Positions 40,932-53,947 of a stretch of 64,000 nucleotides of DNA are shown piece after piece. The notes below the pieces were generated by a model that did no database searches, was not told the DNA's origin, and saw only the letters and a program-made list of their open reading frames with translations. Source of the stretch: Platerodrilus igneus. Lineage: Eukaryota; Arthropoda; Insecta; Coleoptera; Lycidae. The stretch covers positions 4,965,501 through 5,029,500 of the forward strand of contig JARFIW010000588.1 in the NCBI GenBank assembly GCA_036346225.1, in the 5' to 3' direction. Positions within the stretch are counted from its first letter, which is position 1. Every line of letters begins with the position of its first letter. A program made the position numbers and the translations under genes.

Positions 40932-42240
40932 TGTTACGTAACACAAAGAAAGTTAAAGAAATGAGCGAGCTCAATCGGAGAGTAGGGGGGGTTGTAGAAA
41001 GCAGACCAACATACAATGTACGCGGCCGTAAGGAGTTAGTAACAGCACCTGCAATAAAAGAAATTAGAATAGCAAACCTGCAATAAAAAAAGATTAGTCC
41101 TGCAAACCTGAAATAAAGAAAAAGCATAGCAGCAATGAAACGTCTAAGTTATTCAGTACTTTGTAGAATGTAAAAAAAAGAAACTGTTTAGATAAACTAT
41201 ATAATATAATCACGATAAAAGCATTACAACAATTTTTAGTACAAAGTGAGGTGATATTGGGGAGTAGCAGAAACGTTTCCTCACACACCAATTAAACATA
41301 AATCAGATAAAATGTTGACAAAAGATAAATAGATAAGACACAATTGGTATGAGTAATTCAGTAGTATTGCTTTTTCTTTCTTTCTTTTTTTTTCTATGTT
41401 TTAAAATAGCATGCAAGTCTATTGTAAAAGGTATCAGAACGCCCAAAGGTATGGCAAAGCAACGGACAGGTATTAAAAGTAAAAGCAAGTAGGAAATAGT
41501 TCAACTTACAGAAAGTCCTTCAGGAACGCTTCCTCGCAATTGAATGTGGGAATCAACGATGTCCTGCACTAACGAAACACTTCGCCCTTGACTGTGAGGG
41601 TGTTGATGGAATTTCTTGCACTTTACACTAATCACACCTACGTATTTTACTGGTGTAAGCAGCAGACATTATCACGCGTCGGAACTATGTAGCATTGATA
41701 AATTTATTGTTAATTCTATTTCCTGAGACAATAATGTCGAAATACTTTGTAACACAAATCGAAAAAAAATGGTAATAAAAATTTAGAATCACGGGCCTTC
41801 AAGGCACGATGTAATGCATTAAACTAATAGTAACGTGAGGACTAGATCGCACACACAGTTCAAATATAAAAAGACAAATCAACTAAAAAAACACAATCAA
41901 TAAAGCAACGCGTATCACTAAGTCAATGTTCCGTAAAACAAGCACGTGCGGTCGAGTAAAACAAGTTCTATCACTTTTTTTCCAACAGAAAATTAACAAA
42001 AACAATTAGTAAAGCAACGCGTAAAACCGTCAGTCAATGACCTTAAAACCGCGCTTGTGGTCAATCAAACACGTTACATATAAAGCATACTTTCTTCAAA
42101 AACCATCAGAACTACTCTGCTCTACAGTTAATCAACAACTTTTCACTTCACAAGAAAACTCAACTAAAAACACAACTAGTAAAGCAACAAGTATAAACGA
42201 GCCTTACAAATAGGTCTATTCACCGCTGGCGTACTTATAG
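40932..42240 (-). repeat. Long LTR, family 3, minus orientation
   Basis: Inverted relative of 36960-38482. Shared parts include the TGTTACG..AACACAAAG terminus, ATAGATAAGACACAATTGGTATGAGTAATTCAGTAGTA with a neighbouring TTTCTTTC run, and the tandem AAAGCAACGCGTA/TCAATG.. units at 41890-42190. The right limit is uncertain. The reading frames inside (40904-41086, 41094-41488) are chance. Confidence 0.7.
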
Positions 42241-42502
42241 TTACTGTGCATTGATGTGATTTTTTAATTAAAATGAATGTATAGTCGAGTAGCCTTACCT
42301 TTAGTTACTGTCAAAAAAGTATTTTTGTTGTTAGAAGCTGTCAATCAGTGGAAAAGATACTTGTAAATTTTAGCGTTTAATAAAGGATTTAACTGAAATA
42401 TAAATCAACGCTCAAAGTCCTTGTACTAATCCACGGTTTTCTAACATTCTAAAATTTACAACTTTGCTAAAAAATTACACCCTTTAAATCTGAAAGCATC
42501 TA

Positions 42503-44041
42503 ATGGCCAACGTTAAAGAGCAGGTAAATGCGACCGGCAACCACAATAATTGTACTTATGAAGGTTGTCGGAAGCGGGATAGTGCGGATAATATGGTCGC
42601 ATGTGATAAATGTCTGCAATGGTACCATTTTCAATGTGCAGAAGTGAACAGCTCTATTGAGAATCGGGACTGGATATGTAAAAAGTGTCTAGCAGAACAA
42701 AAATCACATGAACAGCGTTCACGACTGGATGGTAAAACATCCCGAGCACCATCTATTGCCCAGCTAGAGCTTAGCCGCTTAGAAGAATTAAAACAGATTC
42801 AAGAAAATTTTGTAAACAAGAAATACGAGCTGTTAAAAGCTGTTTCGGGCTCCGGTAGTGTATCAAAGGCGCATTCCAGCTCGGTCCCGTCGAGCGAACG
42901 TAGAGTCCGAATAAGGCAATGGGTTGAGGACACTAGTCATAGACTTGAATTTGAAGAAGGCAGCTCAAACAGTATCAAAAGTGCTCTCACGAGCGTCCCG
43001 CCTAATCTTAAAAACTTAAAACGTCGCGACGTTCATTCTTTAAAAAGGCAAAAACAAGAGGTGTTGTCACATTACCAAGGTGTTCTCACCCCCGACAACC
43101 TTGTTGCACGACAAATATTACCTAAAGAACTACCAATTTCCGATGGTGTTAGAAGAGAGCTTTGGCCAGTTTTTATAAGTAATTACCGCCAATCAACGAT
43201 GCGCTGCAATTTTTCTCAAGAAGAAAATCTGCTTAGGTTACAACGCGCCTTAAAGGGTTCCGCTCTTGATAAGGTACGTGGAGTTTTGATCAACCCGGAA
43301 ACGGTGCCTAAAGCGATCGAAACTCTTGAGATGATATATGGTCAACCAAAAGCCATCCTTATGGAGTTACAAAGAAAAATAAAGTCAATCCCTCCAATCA
43401 AAGCGGACCAGCTTGACCATTTAGTTTATTATGCCATCGAAGTCCAGAATTTCTGCGCAATGGTAGAAGCAACTGATTTAGGTAGATATCTACAGAATCC
43501 CCTTCTTTTACAGGAGTTGGCCGAAAAATTGCCCTCGTATCACAAACTAAATTGGTTCCTTGAGTTTGAAAACGAAACAAGCTTAAAAACCTTTAGTGGA
43601 TGGTTAATGAATTTGGCTAAAGGGGCTTGTAAAGCAACATCTACTACAAGGGGAAATGTAAAAGTTAATTTTCAAGGTTACCATCATTCATTATCAAACA
43701 TAACAGCCGCTAAAAAAGGAAAGGCGTCGCAGTCATTGAAATTTAACAACACTCTTTGTTATTTCTGTGGGTCGTCGGTCCATAAACTCGAAAGTTGTGA
43801 AAAGTTCCTTAGCCTTTCTCCAAACGACCGCAAAGAATACGTTGACACTAATAAGTTATGTTGTAAGTGTCTAAAAAAGCACAATCCAAAATACTGTTGG
43901 TCTAAAAAACAGTGTGGCGTTGATAACTGCATTCTTAGGCACCACTCATGTCTTCACCTATCAGCTATAAACAAACAAGAAAACAAGGTAGGTAACCAAC
44001 AAAATATGCATTCCTGTACCGATTCAGGCAACACAAAATAG
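42503..44041 (+). CDS. gag: BEL Gag with N-terminal PHD finger
   Basis: A 512-residue intact ORF. Residues about 17-65 form a PHD finger (C-T-Y-E-G-C...[18 protein letters not shown]...WICKKC) with Cys4-His-Cys3 spacing. A linker follows, then the DUF1759 region ([49 protein letters not shown]) at about 200-360. Paired zinc-binding segments lie at about 418-490 ([43 protein letters not shown]). PHD fingers usually read histone H3 tails; in a Gag it could direct integration complexes to chromatin, which is my inference. The downstream protease is deleted. Confidence 0.85.
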   Translation: MANVKEQVNATGNHNNCTYEGCRKRDSADNMVACDKCLQWYHFQCAEVNSSIENRDWICKKCLAEQKSHEQRSRLDGKTSRAPSIAQLELSRLEELKQIQENFVNKKYELLKAVSGSGSVSKAHSSSVPSSERRVRIRQWVEDTSHRLEFEEGSSNSIKSALTSVPPNLKNLKRRDVHSLKRQKQEVLSHYQGVLTPDNLVARQILPKELPISDGVRRELWPVFISNYRQSTMRCNFSQEENLLRLQRALKGSALDKVRGVLINPETVPKAIETLEMIYGQPKAILMELQRKIKSIPPIKADQLDHLVYYAIEVQNFCAMVEATDLGRYLQNPLLLQELAEKLPSYHKLNWFLEFENETSLKTFSGWLMNLAKGACKATSTTRGNVKVNFQGYHHSLSNITAAKKGKASQSLKFNNTLCYFCGSSVHKLESCEKFLSLSPNDRKEYVDTNKLCCKCLKKHNPKYCWSKKQCGVDNCILRHHSCLHLSAINKQENKVGNQQNMHSCTDSGNTK

Positions 44042-45351
44042 CAATATGTGGAGATATAGCTGAAATGTTTCACCAAGTTCGCATAATTGAGCCCGACCAA
44101 CATGTGTAGAGGTTTTTATGGAGGAACGGGAAGATGACTGTCAAACCAGAGGTATACATTATGAAAGCGATGACATTTGGGGCAACTTGTTCGCCGAGTT
44201 CGGCGCAATTCGTAAAAAATAAGAATGCAGAAACATTTGCTTCCATTTATCCTCGAGCGGTGTACGCCATTCAACAAAATCACTATGTTGATGATTGGCT
44301 TGACAGTACTAACACCGAGGACGAGATGATTGAGCTTGCACGAACAGTGATACATATACATGCATCAGGAGGATTTCACATTAGAAATTGGCTTTCAAAT
44401 TCTGACTGGGTACTTGAAGCAATTGGCGATACACCCAGTCGTGTTCAGAAAATTATAACCGACGTTGAATCTTCACCCGATAAGGTTCTGGGATTATGGT
44501 GGAACTCAAAAGATGATTTTTTCTCTTTCCTGTTAAACACAAAACGAATTGGGGTTGAAATCTTGCAGGGCCAAAGAAAACCTACAAAAAGAGAAGTTTT
44601 GAGGACGCTTATGCTGATTTACGATCCCTTAGGATTTATATCATTTTTTCTCGTGTATATCAAAATTCTACTTCAAAATATTTGGCGGTATGGAATTAAT
44701 TGGGATGATAAAATTACGGATGAACAGTATGCAATGTGGACAATGTGGATAAAAGTTTTAATAACTATTGAAACGGTAAAAATTCCTCGATGTTATTCGG
44801 CAATGAATGGTTCATTTAGTATTGAATTGCACGTACTGGTAGATGCTAGTGAAAATGCTTACGCAGCGGTAGCATATTTTCGTATTCTAACTGAAAGCGC
44901 AATTGATGTGGCGCTAGTTGGCTCAAAAACTAAAGTGGCTCCCCAGAAACCCTTGTCTATCCCAAGGCTTGAATTGCAAGCCGCGGTATTAGGTTGTCGC
45001 CTGGCCCAATCAATAATAAAAGCACATTCATTTAACATTTGCCGACGAGTATTTTGGACGGACTCCAGTAACGTCTTGAGTTGGATTAAATCTGACGCTA
45101 GAAGTTACAAGCAGTTTGTTAGTTTGAGAATTGGCGAGATCTTAGAAAAGAGTGATGTCGAAGAATGGCGGTGGTTACCAACTGAATTAAACGTTGCCGA
45201 TGATGCTACTAAATGGAAAAGTCCGCCGAAGATAGACAAGACTTGTAGATGGTTTGCGGGACCCTCGTTCTTAAAAAACAGTGTGTTTTCTTGGCCTGAA
45301 GGTACCTTTCGAAAAATAGTGAACCTGATCCTGAGCTCCGTATTAATGTAA
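44042..45351 (+). pseudogene. pol: BEL element 2 RT (C-terminal part) and RNase H
   Basis: RT sense begins at about 44044 with [14 protein letters not shown] and meets a stop at 44107-44109; the open ORF starts at 44134. The catalytic YVDDWLDS lies at residue about 50. RNase H-associated blocks follow (LHVLVDASENAYAAVAYFRI, LSIPRLELQAAVLG, VFWTDSSNVLSWI) and ADDATKW. The first RT motifs and the protease are absent. Confidence 0.85.
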
Positions 45352-45518
45352 CAAGGACCGAATCGTCTAAAGTAGTAACCGCTAACCCTGACAACATTTC
45401 AAGTTGGATTTCTCTTATTCGAGCTCAAGCCTTCGTACGAAGATATGTTTTCATCCTGTTAAACAGAACAAAGGGAGCTGCTGTACAAAACGGAAAACTA
45501 ACACTAACGGAAAAAAGA

Positions 45519-46817
45519 ATGGCAGAAAACGACCTAATCAAAAGGTGTCAACATGACTGCTTTTCAGAAGAGTACACACTTTTAAACCGAAACCACTCCG
45601 CAGTTTTAAATAAAAGCAGTCGGTTATACTCGCTTTCACCGTTCATGGACGAACATGGAGTGTTAAGAGTAAAGGGACGCATAGGTGATGCTTTCGAAGG
45701 GTTTGAATGGAAAAATAAACATCCTGTAATACTCACTGATCATGGTGTTACTAGACGATTGATAATATACTACCACCAACTCTTTAAACACCAGAATCAC
45801 GAGACCGTTATCAACGAGTTACGCCAACTGTACTTTATCTTGAAGCTGCGTACAGTTTTTGCTAAAATTAGAAAAAACTGTGCGCACTGCAAAATAAAAA
45901 AGGCAGCTCCAAATCCGCCGTTAATGGGAAATTTACCAAAGGCCCGTTTAATGCCATACGTACGCCCTTTCGCTTATGTCGGAGTCGACTACCTTGGTCC
46001 CTTTCATGCAGCGATTGGACGACGCGTTGAAAAGCGATGGGGAGTTCTGTTTACCTGCATGACTGTACGAGCCATACACCTAAAAGTTGCCCATAGTCTT
46101 ACCACAGATTCCTGTATTTTAGCATTACGATGTTTTGTTGGTCGGCGTGGCATGCCTATTGAAATTTTTAGTGACAATGGCACTAATTTTAGGGGTGCTA
46201 GTAAGCTTTTAGCTGAAGAACTTAAGAAATTAAACACAGACAAACTTCAAGAAAGTTTCGCTGATGTGAAATGGAGTTTCATACCGCCTGCTTCGCCTCA
46301 TATGGGCGGAACTTGGGAAAGGCTGGTGCGATCGGTGAAATCCAATCTTCTTGAAGTTATGCCAAAGCAACGCAACCCCAGTGATGAGCTTTTACATGCT
46401 GTGTTCATAGAAGTCGAAAATATTATAAATACTAGACCGCTGACATATATACCATTATCCAAAGAGAATGATGAGGCGCTTACTCCAAACCACTTTTTAC
46501 TAGGATGTTCTAATGGTTTAAAACCTCTAGGCGAATGCGATGCAAGTTGTCTTATATCTAGGAAAGGTTACCGAGTCTCACAGCACATAGCGCAAACATT
46601 TTGGAAAAGGTGGGTCAAAGAGTATGTTCCTACACTCACCCGGCGTTCAAAGTGGCACGTTTCCGTAAAACCTGTCGCTATTGGAAACATTGTTATTATA
46701 TGCGATGAAAACTGCCATCGCAATTTATGGCGAAAAGGCAGAGTAATTGATGTGATTAAAGGCGCGGATGGGCAAGTGCGCAGTGCGGTGATTCAAGTAC
46801 CTTCAGGTGAGGTATAA
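45519..46817 (+). CDS. int: BEL element 2 integrase with DUF5641
   Basis: A 432-residue open frame. Zinc domain H..H...C..C at about residues 85-130 (HHQLFKHQNHETV, CAHCKIKK). Core Asp in VGVDYLGPF (about 154), Asp in FSDNGTNFRGAS (about 218), Glu in GGTWERLVRSVK (about 261). DUF5641-like C-terminus with FWKRWVKEYVPTLTRRSKW and NLWRKGRVI. All catalytic residues are present. It was part of the pol polyprotein; the frame to RNase H is broken at 45351. Confidence 0.88.
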   Translation: MAENDLIKRCQHDCFSEEYTLLNRNHSAVLNKSSRLYSLSPFMDEHGVLRVKGRIGDAFEGFEWKNKHPVILTDHGVTRRLIIYYHQLFKHQNHETVINELRQLYFILKLRTVFAKIRKNCAHCKIKKAAPNPPLMGNLPKARLMPYVRPFAYVGVDYLGPFHAAIGRRVEKRWGVLFTCMTVRAIHLKVAHSLTTDSCILALRCFVGRRGMPIEIFSDNGTNFRGASKLLAEELKKLNTDKLQESFADVKWSFIPPASPHMGGTWERLVRSVKSNLLEVMPKQRNPSDELLHAVFIEVENIINTRPLTYIPLSKENDEALTPNHFLLGCSNGLKPLGECDASCLISRKGYRVSQHIAQTFWKRWVKEYVPTLTRRSKWHVSVKPVAIGNIVIICDENCHRNLWRKGRVIDVIKGADGQVRSAVIQVPSGEV

Positions 46818-46839
46818 GATAGTAGTTGCAGAAATGTAT

Positions 46840-48325
46840 TTACAAATTTGGTAAAGCGGAAAAGGTTAAACTATTAAAAATGCCCGTTACAAATTCAGCA
46901 TAGGTACCATTGATCCTCCTCGATTTCATTATTCCTTCCTCATGTCCTTGATTCGTTTGACTCCTGTTACCATTCCTATTTCGATCTGTTTTGTTCCTGC
47001 CATGGTCGGTTTCCCCTATTCCAATTACTTCCCGAATTAACGTTGTAGTTGTCCTTAAAATTTCTTCTGTAATTGTGATTTGTTCTCTCATGTTGATTTC
47101 TGTTAATAGGCATACTTCTTGGCATTCTTTCTGGTTTTACCTGTTGGATTAACCTGCCACCTTCTTCTCTACAATCAATTTCCATGTCATCGTATCGTCG
47201 TAGGTATTCTAAGAATATGTCCCGATCCATGATGTTTTGTAGAGCGATATACTGCCTCACCTCTGCTTCAAAATGTCCTGCAAGATACTTAATGATTTGC
47301 TTTTCTTCCAACGGAGGATCCAACTGTTTTGCTATACTAAATTTCTTAGTTGCGTATTGTTCCCTGGTTATACCTAGATGTTTATTATGTCTTCCCATAA
47401 TTAAATCATTTCTCAGCTTATATTGTTGGGTATCCACCAAAATTGTATTAAAAACTTATTCTCAAAATCTTCTAATGTTGCCAATTTATCTTGGATCAAC
47501 TCAAACCACGTTTCTGCAAGTTTTTTTATTGTTGCTTTTACCAAGCTTAATTTGTACTGCTCATCCATTATGCCCTGTGTTAATGTTTTCACGTCTTTTA
47601 AGAATAGCTTTGGATTAAGCTTATCATTTCCCGAAAATTTCGAATATTGATCTAATGTCACATTGGTGTAATTCTGTCTTAAGGGTTCTTGATGAAACGT
47701 CATCCTATTCCAGTTAAAATTTGTTACCTTATTTTTGACATCCTCAATTTTTTTTGTTTATTCTTCTAATCTCCGTTCCATAGTTTCTCTCTATGTCCTG
47801 TACTTTTTCCTCTAATCCATAATTCTTTCGCTTGTTTCTCTCTCATTGGCCTCCTGCATGGATCGAACTTTAATAACTTCTTCTCTCACGCAGTCTATGT
47901 CCTCCATGAGATTTATTACCTTATTTTGTGTCTGGAATCGGATCTCTTCCATTCTCTGATTTGTTTCCCTTAGATCGTTGCTTAATCTCTTTTCTAGAAC
48001 TTAAATTTTCCCACAATTTATCCAAATTTTTCTCAAAATCATGTATGCTTTTCATAATCTGTTCAGTCTTCCATCATGGCTTGTTCATTTTTTCCATCAT
48101 GTTTTTCATGGTCTGTTCATTTTTCTTCATCTTATCATTTTGTGCCATAAGTATTTCTATGATTTTTACATCTTGGGTGGACCGATGTTCTTCACTATGA
48201 CTCCTCTCCAACATTTTTCTTGCAGCTTCCATTGATGTGTCATGTAAGATCACACTTTCTTGTGAACCTATTTCTACTCCTTGATCCCTTAATGCCTCTC
48301 TCATTTTCCTCTTTCTTTTATCCAT
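46840..48325 (-). pseudogene. gag: Retroelement family 2 gag, frameshifted
   Basis: Four minus-strand pieces (48325-48074, 47703-47413, 47440-46976, 47091-46840). The start MDKRKRKMREALRDQGVEIGS and the core segments (DFENKFLIQFW, REQYATKKFSIAKQLDPPL, IIKYLAGHFEAEVRQYIALQNI, FLEYLRRYDD) parallel the intact Gag at 55739-57130 block by block, including an Arg/Asn/Gly-rich C-terminus instead of zinc knuckles. Frameshifts lie near 47430 and 47080, and the coiled-coil part (about 47700-48074) is scrambled. The protease is missing because BEL element 2 abuts at 46858. Confidence 0.75.
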
Positions 48326-48564
48326 TTGTAATTAATACTTTACAATTATTTTTAAATCCTACATAAAATCCTCGCTTTCGTTTCCTTTAATTTATTTTGA
48401 TCTAACCTCACGTTCGGGTCGACATATAACTTTCGAAGTGCTATTTTTGTTCAGTCGCACTTTGGTGGCGACAATTTTACTTTTTCGGTGTTATATTTTT
48501 GATCTAGCCTTTTCTCCGTAATAATGTTTTGGTCTAGTCCCAACTTCGGGTCGCCAATTATCTT
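48326..48564 (-). promoter_or_regulatory. Family 2 leader with repeated PBS-like boxes
   Basis: The plus strand shows GGGTCGACA, GGTGGCGACAAT and CGGGTCGCCAATTATC within 150 bp, each preceded by a variant of GATCTAGCC/GGTCTAGTCC. These are degenerate copies of a unit whose minus strand reads TTGGCGACCCG. The last copy adjoins the LTR at 48565. Confidence 0.55.
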
Positions 48565-50248
48565 TGTTGTGATATAGTTGCAATAACCCGGTGCCCTCTT
48601 TTTGTGAAATTTATATGTTAAAATTTACTCCTTGGCAGATTTTGATTTTTAATTTTGAATTGCCCTCGGTTAGCTCAGCTTTTACCACGCAGGGGCTTGC
48701 AAAAATACGACAATAAAATTTGTATATTTTTAACCTTCTACCTTTACTTCCTGTTTCTTTTTAAACCAAAAACTCCATTAAGCAAAATTATTATAATGTT
48801 CTCAATATTTACAATTTATGAAATGTTTAAACACTATCTAAATATGAATTCCTTTTTAATAATTGAATTAAATAACTTCAATAATCATCATCTCGAAAAG
48901 TTAATTAAAAAGTTATCAAAAATCTCCCTTATTATTTATTATGAAAAGCCCTCTGAACGTTCATTAAACTTCCTGTAATGTATACGTAATTTGTAACGTG
49001 TACCAAACGATTTTTGTTGACTTTCACATCAAGTATATGTAAGCAAATTTTGAAAATATTCAAATTAATAAAGATCCCCAAATAAATGTTCATAAATAAC
49101 TTCACAACAAACATATACAGATTGCTAACCTGTAATCTTCCCTTTGAACCAACACCTGCACCAACTGCTCTACCAACTTCCGCTTACTGATTTAGTATCG
49201 TCCCAACATTGAAACCAAATCTGCTTTTGATATAGCCTGCATTTGTAGCATCCTCTAATTAATTACAGCATTTAATACTTGAGTTAAATACTTTTAAAAT
49301 TTTCCACATTGGATCTAGTAATTTACTATTTCATCAAAGTCCTTATAATTATTTCTTCAGGTTTCCTCGGAGTTTTTTAGAGTCCTTTTGTTAATGTTGA
49401 TATTAAAATTAAACCACCTTTTAGTTACTTACGCTTTTCAGGATCAAACGACGAAACCAAAATTTAATTATTCACTATCACCATCGTACAATTAATTATT
49501 TATAAAATCACTTTAAATACTTGTCACGTGAATATTTTCACTTAAGCGTCGTGGACTCATGATGACCTGATTTGTTTACAAATCGGGTTCTATTTAAATG
49601 AATTGTTTATCCATTGACAAGCGTATAGTTCTTTTATTTCGCTGTCTACGTGATCCTTTAATACCGTATATTGGGTATTTCTGTGGTTTTTCCTATTCTA
49701 TACGTCTTTCCTCACGTAGCACTTTGAGTTAATATATAGTTTCTATAAGATTTCTGGTTTTAAAGCTTACGTAAATTATTGTTTGTACAAGTAAAATTTG
49801 TTGAACTTTGCTTTTGAGACCATGCCGTGTTTATTGGTTATGCTATCAGGTGTTGTCTTTTCCTTTCAAGTCACGTACACAAAATATAATTTATATATTA
49901 AATTCCATGCGTTTTGTATTACGCATTATTAAAACCACTTGTTTAATTGAGCTTCTTAGTGTGATGACGATGCATTATTGATGCGTATTGCGTTTCAACT
50001 ATTGCTCCTGTCATCTTATGACTTGCCAAATCGTTTCTTTAATCAAATCTTCTAAAGTATTTATTGTTTCTTAAATTAATTGTGACTACTGCTTATATAC
50101 AGGGTGCTGTCTATAACTTTCCTGCCTAATCTTATTAATTCTTATTTTCTTCGTAGAAGTGTTTGGTTTTCGGCGCCCTCATGTTGTTTTATTGACGTGC
50201 CGTATATTAGGGTCCTTACTACCCCTAATTGACCTTATTAACACAGCA
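48565..50248 (-). repeat. Long LTR, family 2, copy 1
   Basis: 1.68 kb from TGTTGTGATATAGTTGCAAT to ..CTTATTAACACAGCA. It is related along its length to 50265-51895. With the gag at its left it is the 5' LTR of a minus-strand element. Its outer end abuts a (TA)n. Confidence 0.8.
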
Positions 50249-50264
50249 ATATATATATATATAC
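50249..50264. repeat. Short (TA)n between two family-2 LTRs
   Basis: ATATATATATATATAC joins the end of LTR copy 1 to the start of copy 2. Confidence 0.85.
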
Positions 50265-51895
50265 TGTTATGATATGGTTGCAGTAATCCGGTGTCCCTTT
50301 TTGTGAAATAAAAAGATTAAAATTTTCTTTTTGTCAATTTTTAATTTTTAATTTCATTTTGAATATCTCGGCTAGCTCAGTTTTAACCTCGCACAGAGCT
50401 TGTAACAATACGACTTCCTGTTTCGTTAAGCCGAAACACCATTAAGCACAATTACTATAATATTTTCAAAATATTTACAATGTACAAAACGTTTAATAAA
50501 TCTTTGGAAAGAACTTCCTTTTAATAATTGAATTAAATTATTTCAATAATTATCATTCACAATATTAAACAAAAATCCAGCAAAAATCACGCTCATTATT
50601 ATTATCTGAAGCCCCATGAATGTTCATTAAACTTCCTTCAATATTTACGTAATTTATAACGTGTACTAAAAACTATCTTTGTTGACTCTCCATAAAGTTT
50701 TCATGAAAATAATTTTTAAATTATTCAAATTAAAAGTACAAGGAAATATTTACAAATAAAATTACAACAAAACATTCAGATTGGTTAACCTGTTGTTTCC
50801 AGCTCAAACCAGTTCCCGTTCCAACTGCTCCCGTATTCAGCTTATTGATTTATATAGTCCCAACGTCAAATTTAGATATGGTGTGTACAGCTTTTCTTAA
50901 TTAATTCTTTAAATTATTTTAGCGGCTTTGGTAGACTTCCTGGTCAAATCCAGTGATTAACAATTGAGTTAAATATTTATTAAATTTCCATATCGGATCC
51001 AGTAATTATTCACAGTCCTTTTGTTAATGTTAAATTAGAATTTAATTTAAAACAACTTTTTGTTACTTACTTTTTTTTAAGGATTAAAACGACGAACCCC
51101 ATTCAATTTTGCACTATCACTATTGTACAATTTATTACTTATAAAAATCACTTCTAATTCTTTCACGTAAATACTTTCTTTTAGGTGATATGGACTATGC
51201 CTCAATTCATGTTGAACTGATTTATTTACAAATCCGGTCGTATTTAAAAAGATCGCTTATCTATTGACAAGCACATAGTTCAACGATTACGCTATTGTAC
51301 GTGATTCCTACATACAAGGTTTTTGGTATTTCTATGGAATTTTGCTGTCTACACGAAATTGATGCGCTACTTTTGGCATGTACTACTTCAAGTTAATGCA
51401 TTCGTTCTCTTAGATTTTCACATTTCTTGGTCACGTAAATTATTGTTTGTACAATAAATTTGATGAACTTTGCTTTTATCACCATACCATGTTTATTTCG
51501 AATTTATCAGGTGTTGAATTTTTCCTTTCTGGTCACGTATTCTTAATATAATGTATGTATTAAATTACATGTGTTTTCTATCTTACGCATTTTAAAACCT
51601 GCTTGTTCAACGGAATTCTTAGTATTATGATGATGCATTATTCTTGCATATTGTGTTGCAGCTTCCGTTCACGTCGTTTTATGACTTGCCAAGTTATTTA
51701 TTTAATTAAATCTTCTAAGAAACCTTTCATTTCTTAAATTAATTATGACTATAGTTTATATACAGGGCGTTGTCATTTACTTTCTTGCCTAATCGTTGTA
51801 TCTCTTATTTTCTTCGTAGAAATGTCATGTAATTTAAATGAACTGCGCTACACTATTGGTCCTAACTACCCCTAAATGATCTTATTAACCTAGCA
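50265..51895 (-). repeat. Long LTR, family 2, copy 2 (diverged)
   Basis: 1.63 kb from TGTTATGATATGGTTGCAGT to ..CTTATTAACCTAGCA, with many substitutions and indels relative to copy 1. No internal region is attached, so it is probably a solo LTR. The family-1 element starts 10 bases to its right. Confidence 0.8.
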
Positions 51896-51905
51896 ATGTA
51901 TATAT

Positions 51906-53947
51906 TGCCGTGGTACTCGGGTAAGATCCTCACAAACAAAAATATTTACGAAAATTTTATAAAATTTTGAAAACTCGAAAATTCAAAAATTAAATAATAC
52001 AAAAAAATATTTCTTACCCGTTTTCCTCTCTTCCTCGGTTGAATGGCCTTCTTCAACTGCTTCCGGCTAGCTCATTTGGACTTCCTTTTGGATATCTATA
52101 TTCACTCTCATATTCTGTCATTCACGCACACTCCCAATAAAACCACAAAATACAACAAACATACAATCTTTTATTTATTCCTATTTACAAATGCAATTCA
52201 ATATTGTCCATATTTTATTGTTCACGTTGCACTTCAGTAAATCTTATTTTGTAATGTCCTGTATTTAATTTTAAAATCATCAAACACATAAAATGTACTC
52301 GGAGTAAATGGACCTTGAATAATACCTTCTCTAAAATTCACTCTTTATAATTTATTTATTTATTTTAATAATCTAAGTAAACAGTAGGGTATGGTGAGCT
52401 CATAATAACCCAACTAGTTCTGCATAATGTATGCCCGTCTACTTTGCATACTCTTAAAATTAAAAAAACAAAGCCATGTACTCTTCACAAAAATTTCACG
52501 TTCTGATGGAACGTTTAAAAGCTTTCTAGACACCTTCAATTTCTAGTTGAATACCGTAATAAAGTTATTTACACATATTCTGTTCAATACGTAAATAATT
52601 CACACTACCTTGAAAAACACTCTCATACGCCACCCCAATATTTACAGTTTATAGGAATCACAATTTTAAATCGTTACCTGGAAATTTCTTAGAAGATCTT
52701 CGCTCTGTAGATGATACCATGTATTTTTCTCCCTGGTCTGCAGGTCGTTTCTCGCTATTACTAGACGAACTCCATCCAAGTTGATCCGCCAAGGTCGCCT
52801 ACTCGGTGTAACCAAATCCCAAATTTCATTTCAATTATACTTCTTTCACAGTAATTTAAGTTACTTAATGTTCCGACACGAGTTGATTAAAAATTATAGG
52901 TGACACCTCAATTAAAATAAGTAATCTCGGCACACTAACTGCGTTTTAATTTAATTAAGAGGCTACCACTAAGCAATATAATTTAAATGATTTGATAATA
53001 CTTACAACTCGTGTTAACTTTCATACGTGCTTTTGGGACGATCAAAATAATAAGCGCACGAAGTTAAAAGAGAAGAGAGCGAGTGTTAGCTCTTTAGAGT
53101 ATTTATATCTTTCCAATGTAACCTCTCCTGGCCACATTTTTCCAAAATCCCCTGCTCACAACAACACATTTCCACAATTTTGCACTCACCCCGATTTTCA
53201 AATCCGCGAATTTCAGTACCTCGTTATAATATTTCAAGAAAATCCCGCTACACTATCCTCGTGTTTATATCAAGTCAAACTAAACATATCGTCCAATCGT
53301 AGACCTAATGACGTTTCTCAAATCCCTCCTATACTATCTTGGTCTCATGCTTATACGTTTTCTACGTCTTTTTCTAACCTTGCTTGAGTGGTAGAAAATC
53401 AATATTCTTGTTTGTGCGCTGTCTACCACACGTGGACTTTCTACGTGAGTTAAATAACCCCTCATTAGCATTTCCCGCGAATATAAGCGACGGTTTATCC
53501 GACATTCTCTGTAACCGTTTGCTATCTACAAAATTTAAGTAGAACTTGACATTTAGAAAATACGCAGGTGTTCAATCGTAACATTTTAAATAACACTTCT
53601 ACGAGTTGGATTTTCCACGTATTTCAACCCTACTGATATATTTTTACGTTAGCAATGCGTCTCACCTTGGTATTATTGGGTTTTTTAAACGCTTTTATGC
53701 ATATTATACATCAATAATAGTTCAATTAAATTCAAATTAATTAATAAATTAATGGCATTGGCTTCTACCATTTAATTTTTTTGCAAACCTACTTAATTTT
53801 CAATAATTATTTATAAAATTTTGTTAATACCTGATACTTAAAGATGAATTAACTAATATAACTTTCGCACGTAATTTCTGGTTGTTCCGTTATACAGGGT
53901 GTTTTCAAATTGTTTCTTTTATATTTATTTTTGATCTTTTAAAACCA
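51906..53947 (-). repeat. Long LTR, family 1, copy B (3' LTR)
   Basis: Starts TGCCGTGGTACTCGGG and ends ..TTTTAAAACCA. The open frames inside (52043-52240, 52992-53387) recur in copy C without coding-like conservation. Confidence 0.9.

Larger units (their letters stand above)
42503..46817 (+). mobile_element. BEL/Pao element 2, PHD-finger Gag, internally deleted
   Basis: Gag (42503-44041), RT/RNase H (44042-45351) and integrase (45519-46817) in BEL order on the plus strand. Between Gag and RT the protease and the N-terminal half of RT are missing. LTRs are not recognised: the left flank 42241-42502 may be its leader, and on the right it runs straight into family-2 gag at about 46858. Confidence 0.8.

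Noticed and set aside
40822..41127. 101-residue hydrophobic minus-strand ORF as a membrane protein
   Set aside because: It crosses the PBS and LTR terminus of the family-3 element, so it is non-coding repeat sequence.
52992..53387. 131-residue ORF shared with 58361-58756
   Set aside because: Also antisense LTR sequence; low-complexity composition and no start context or domain.
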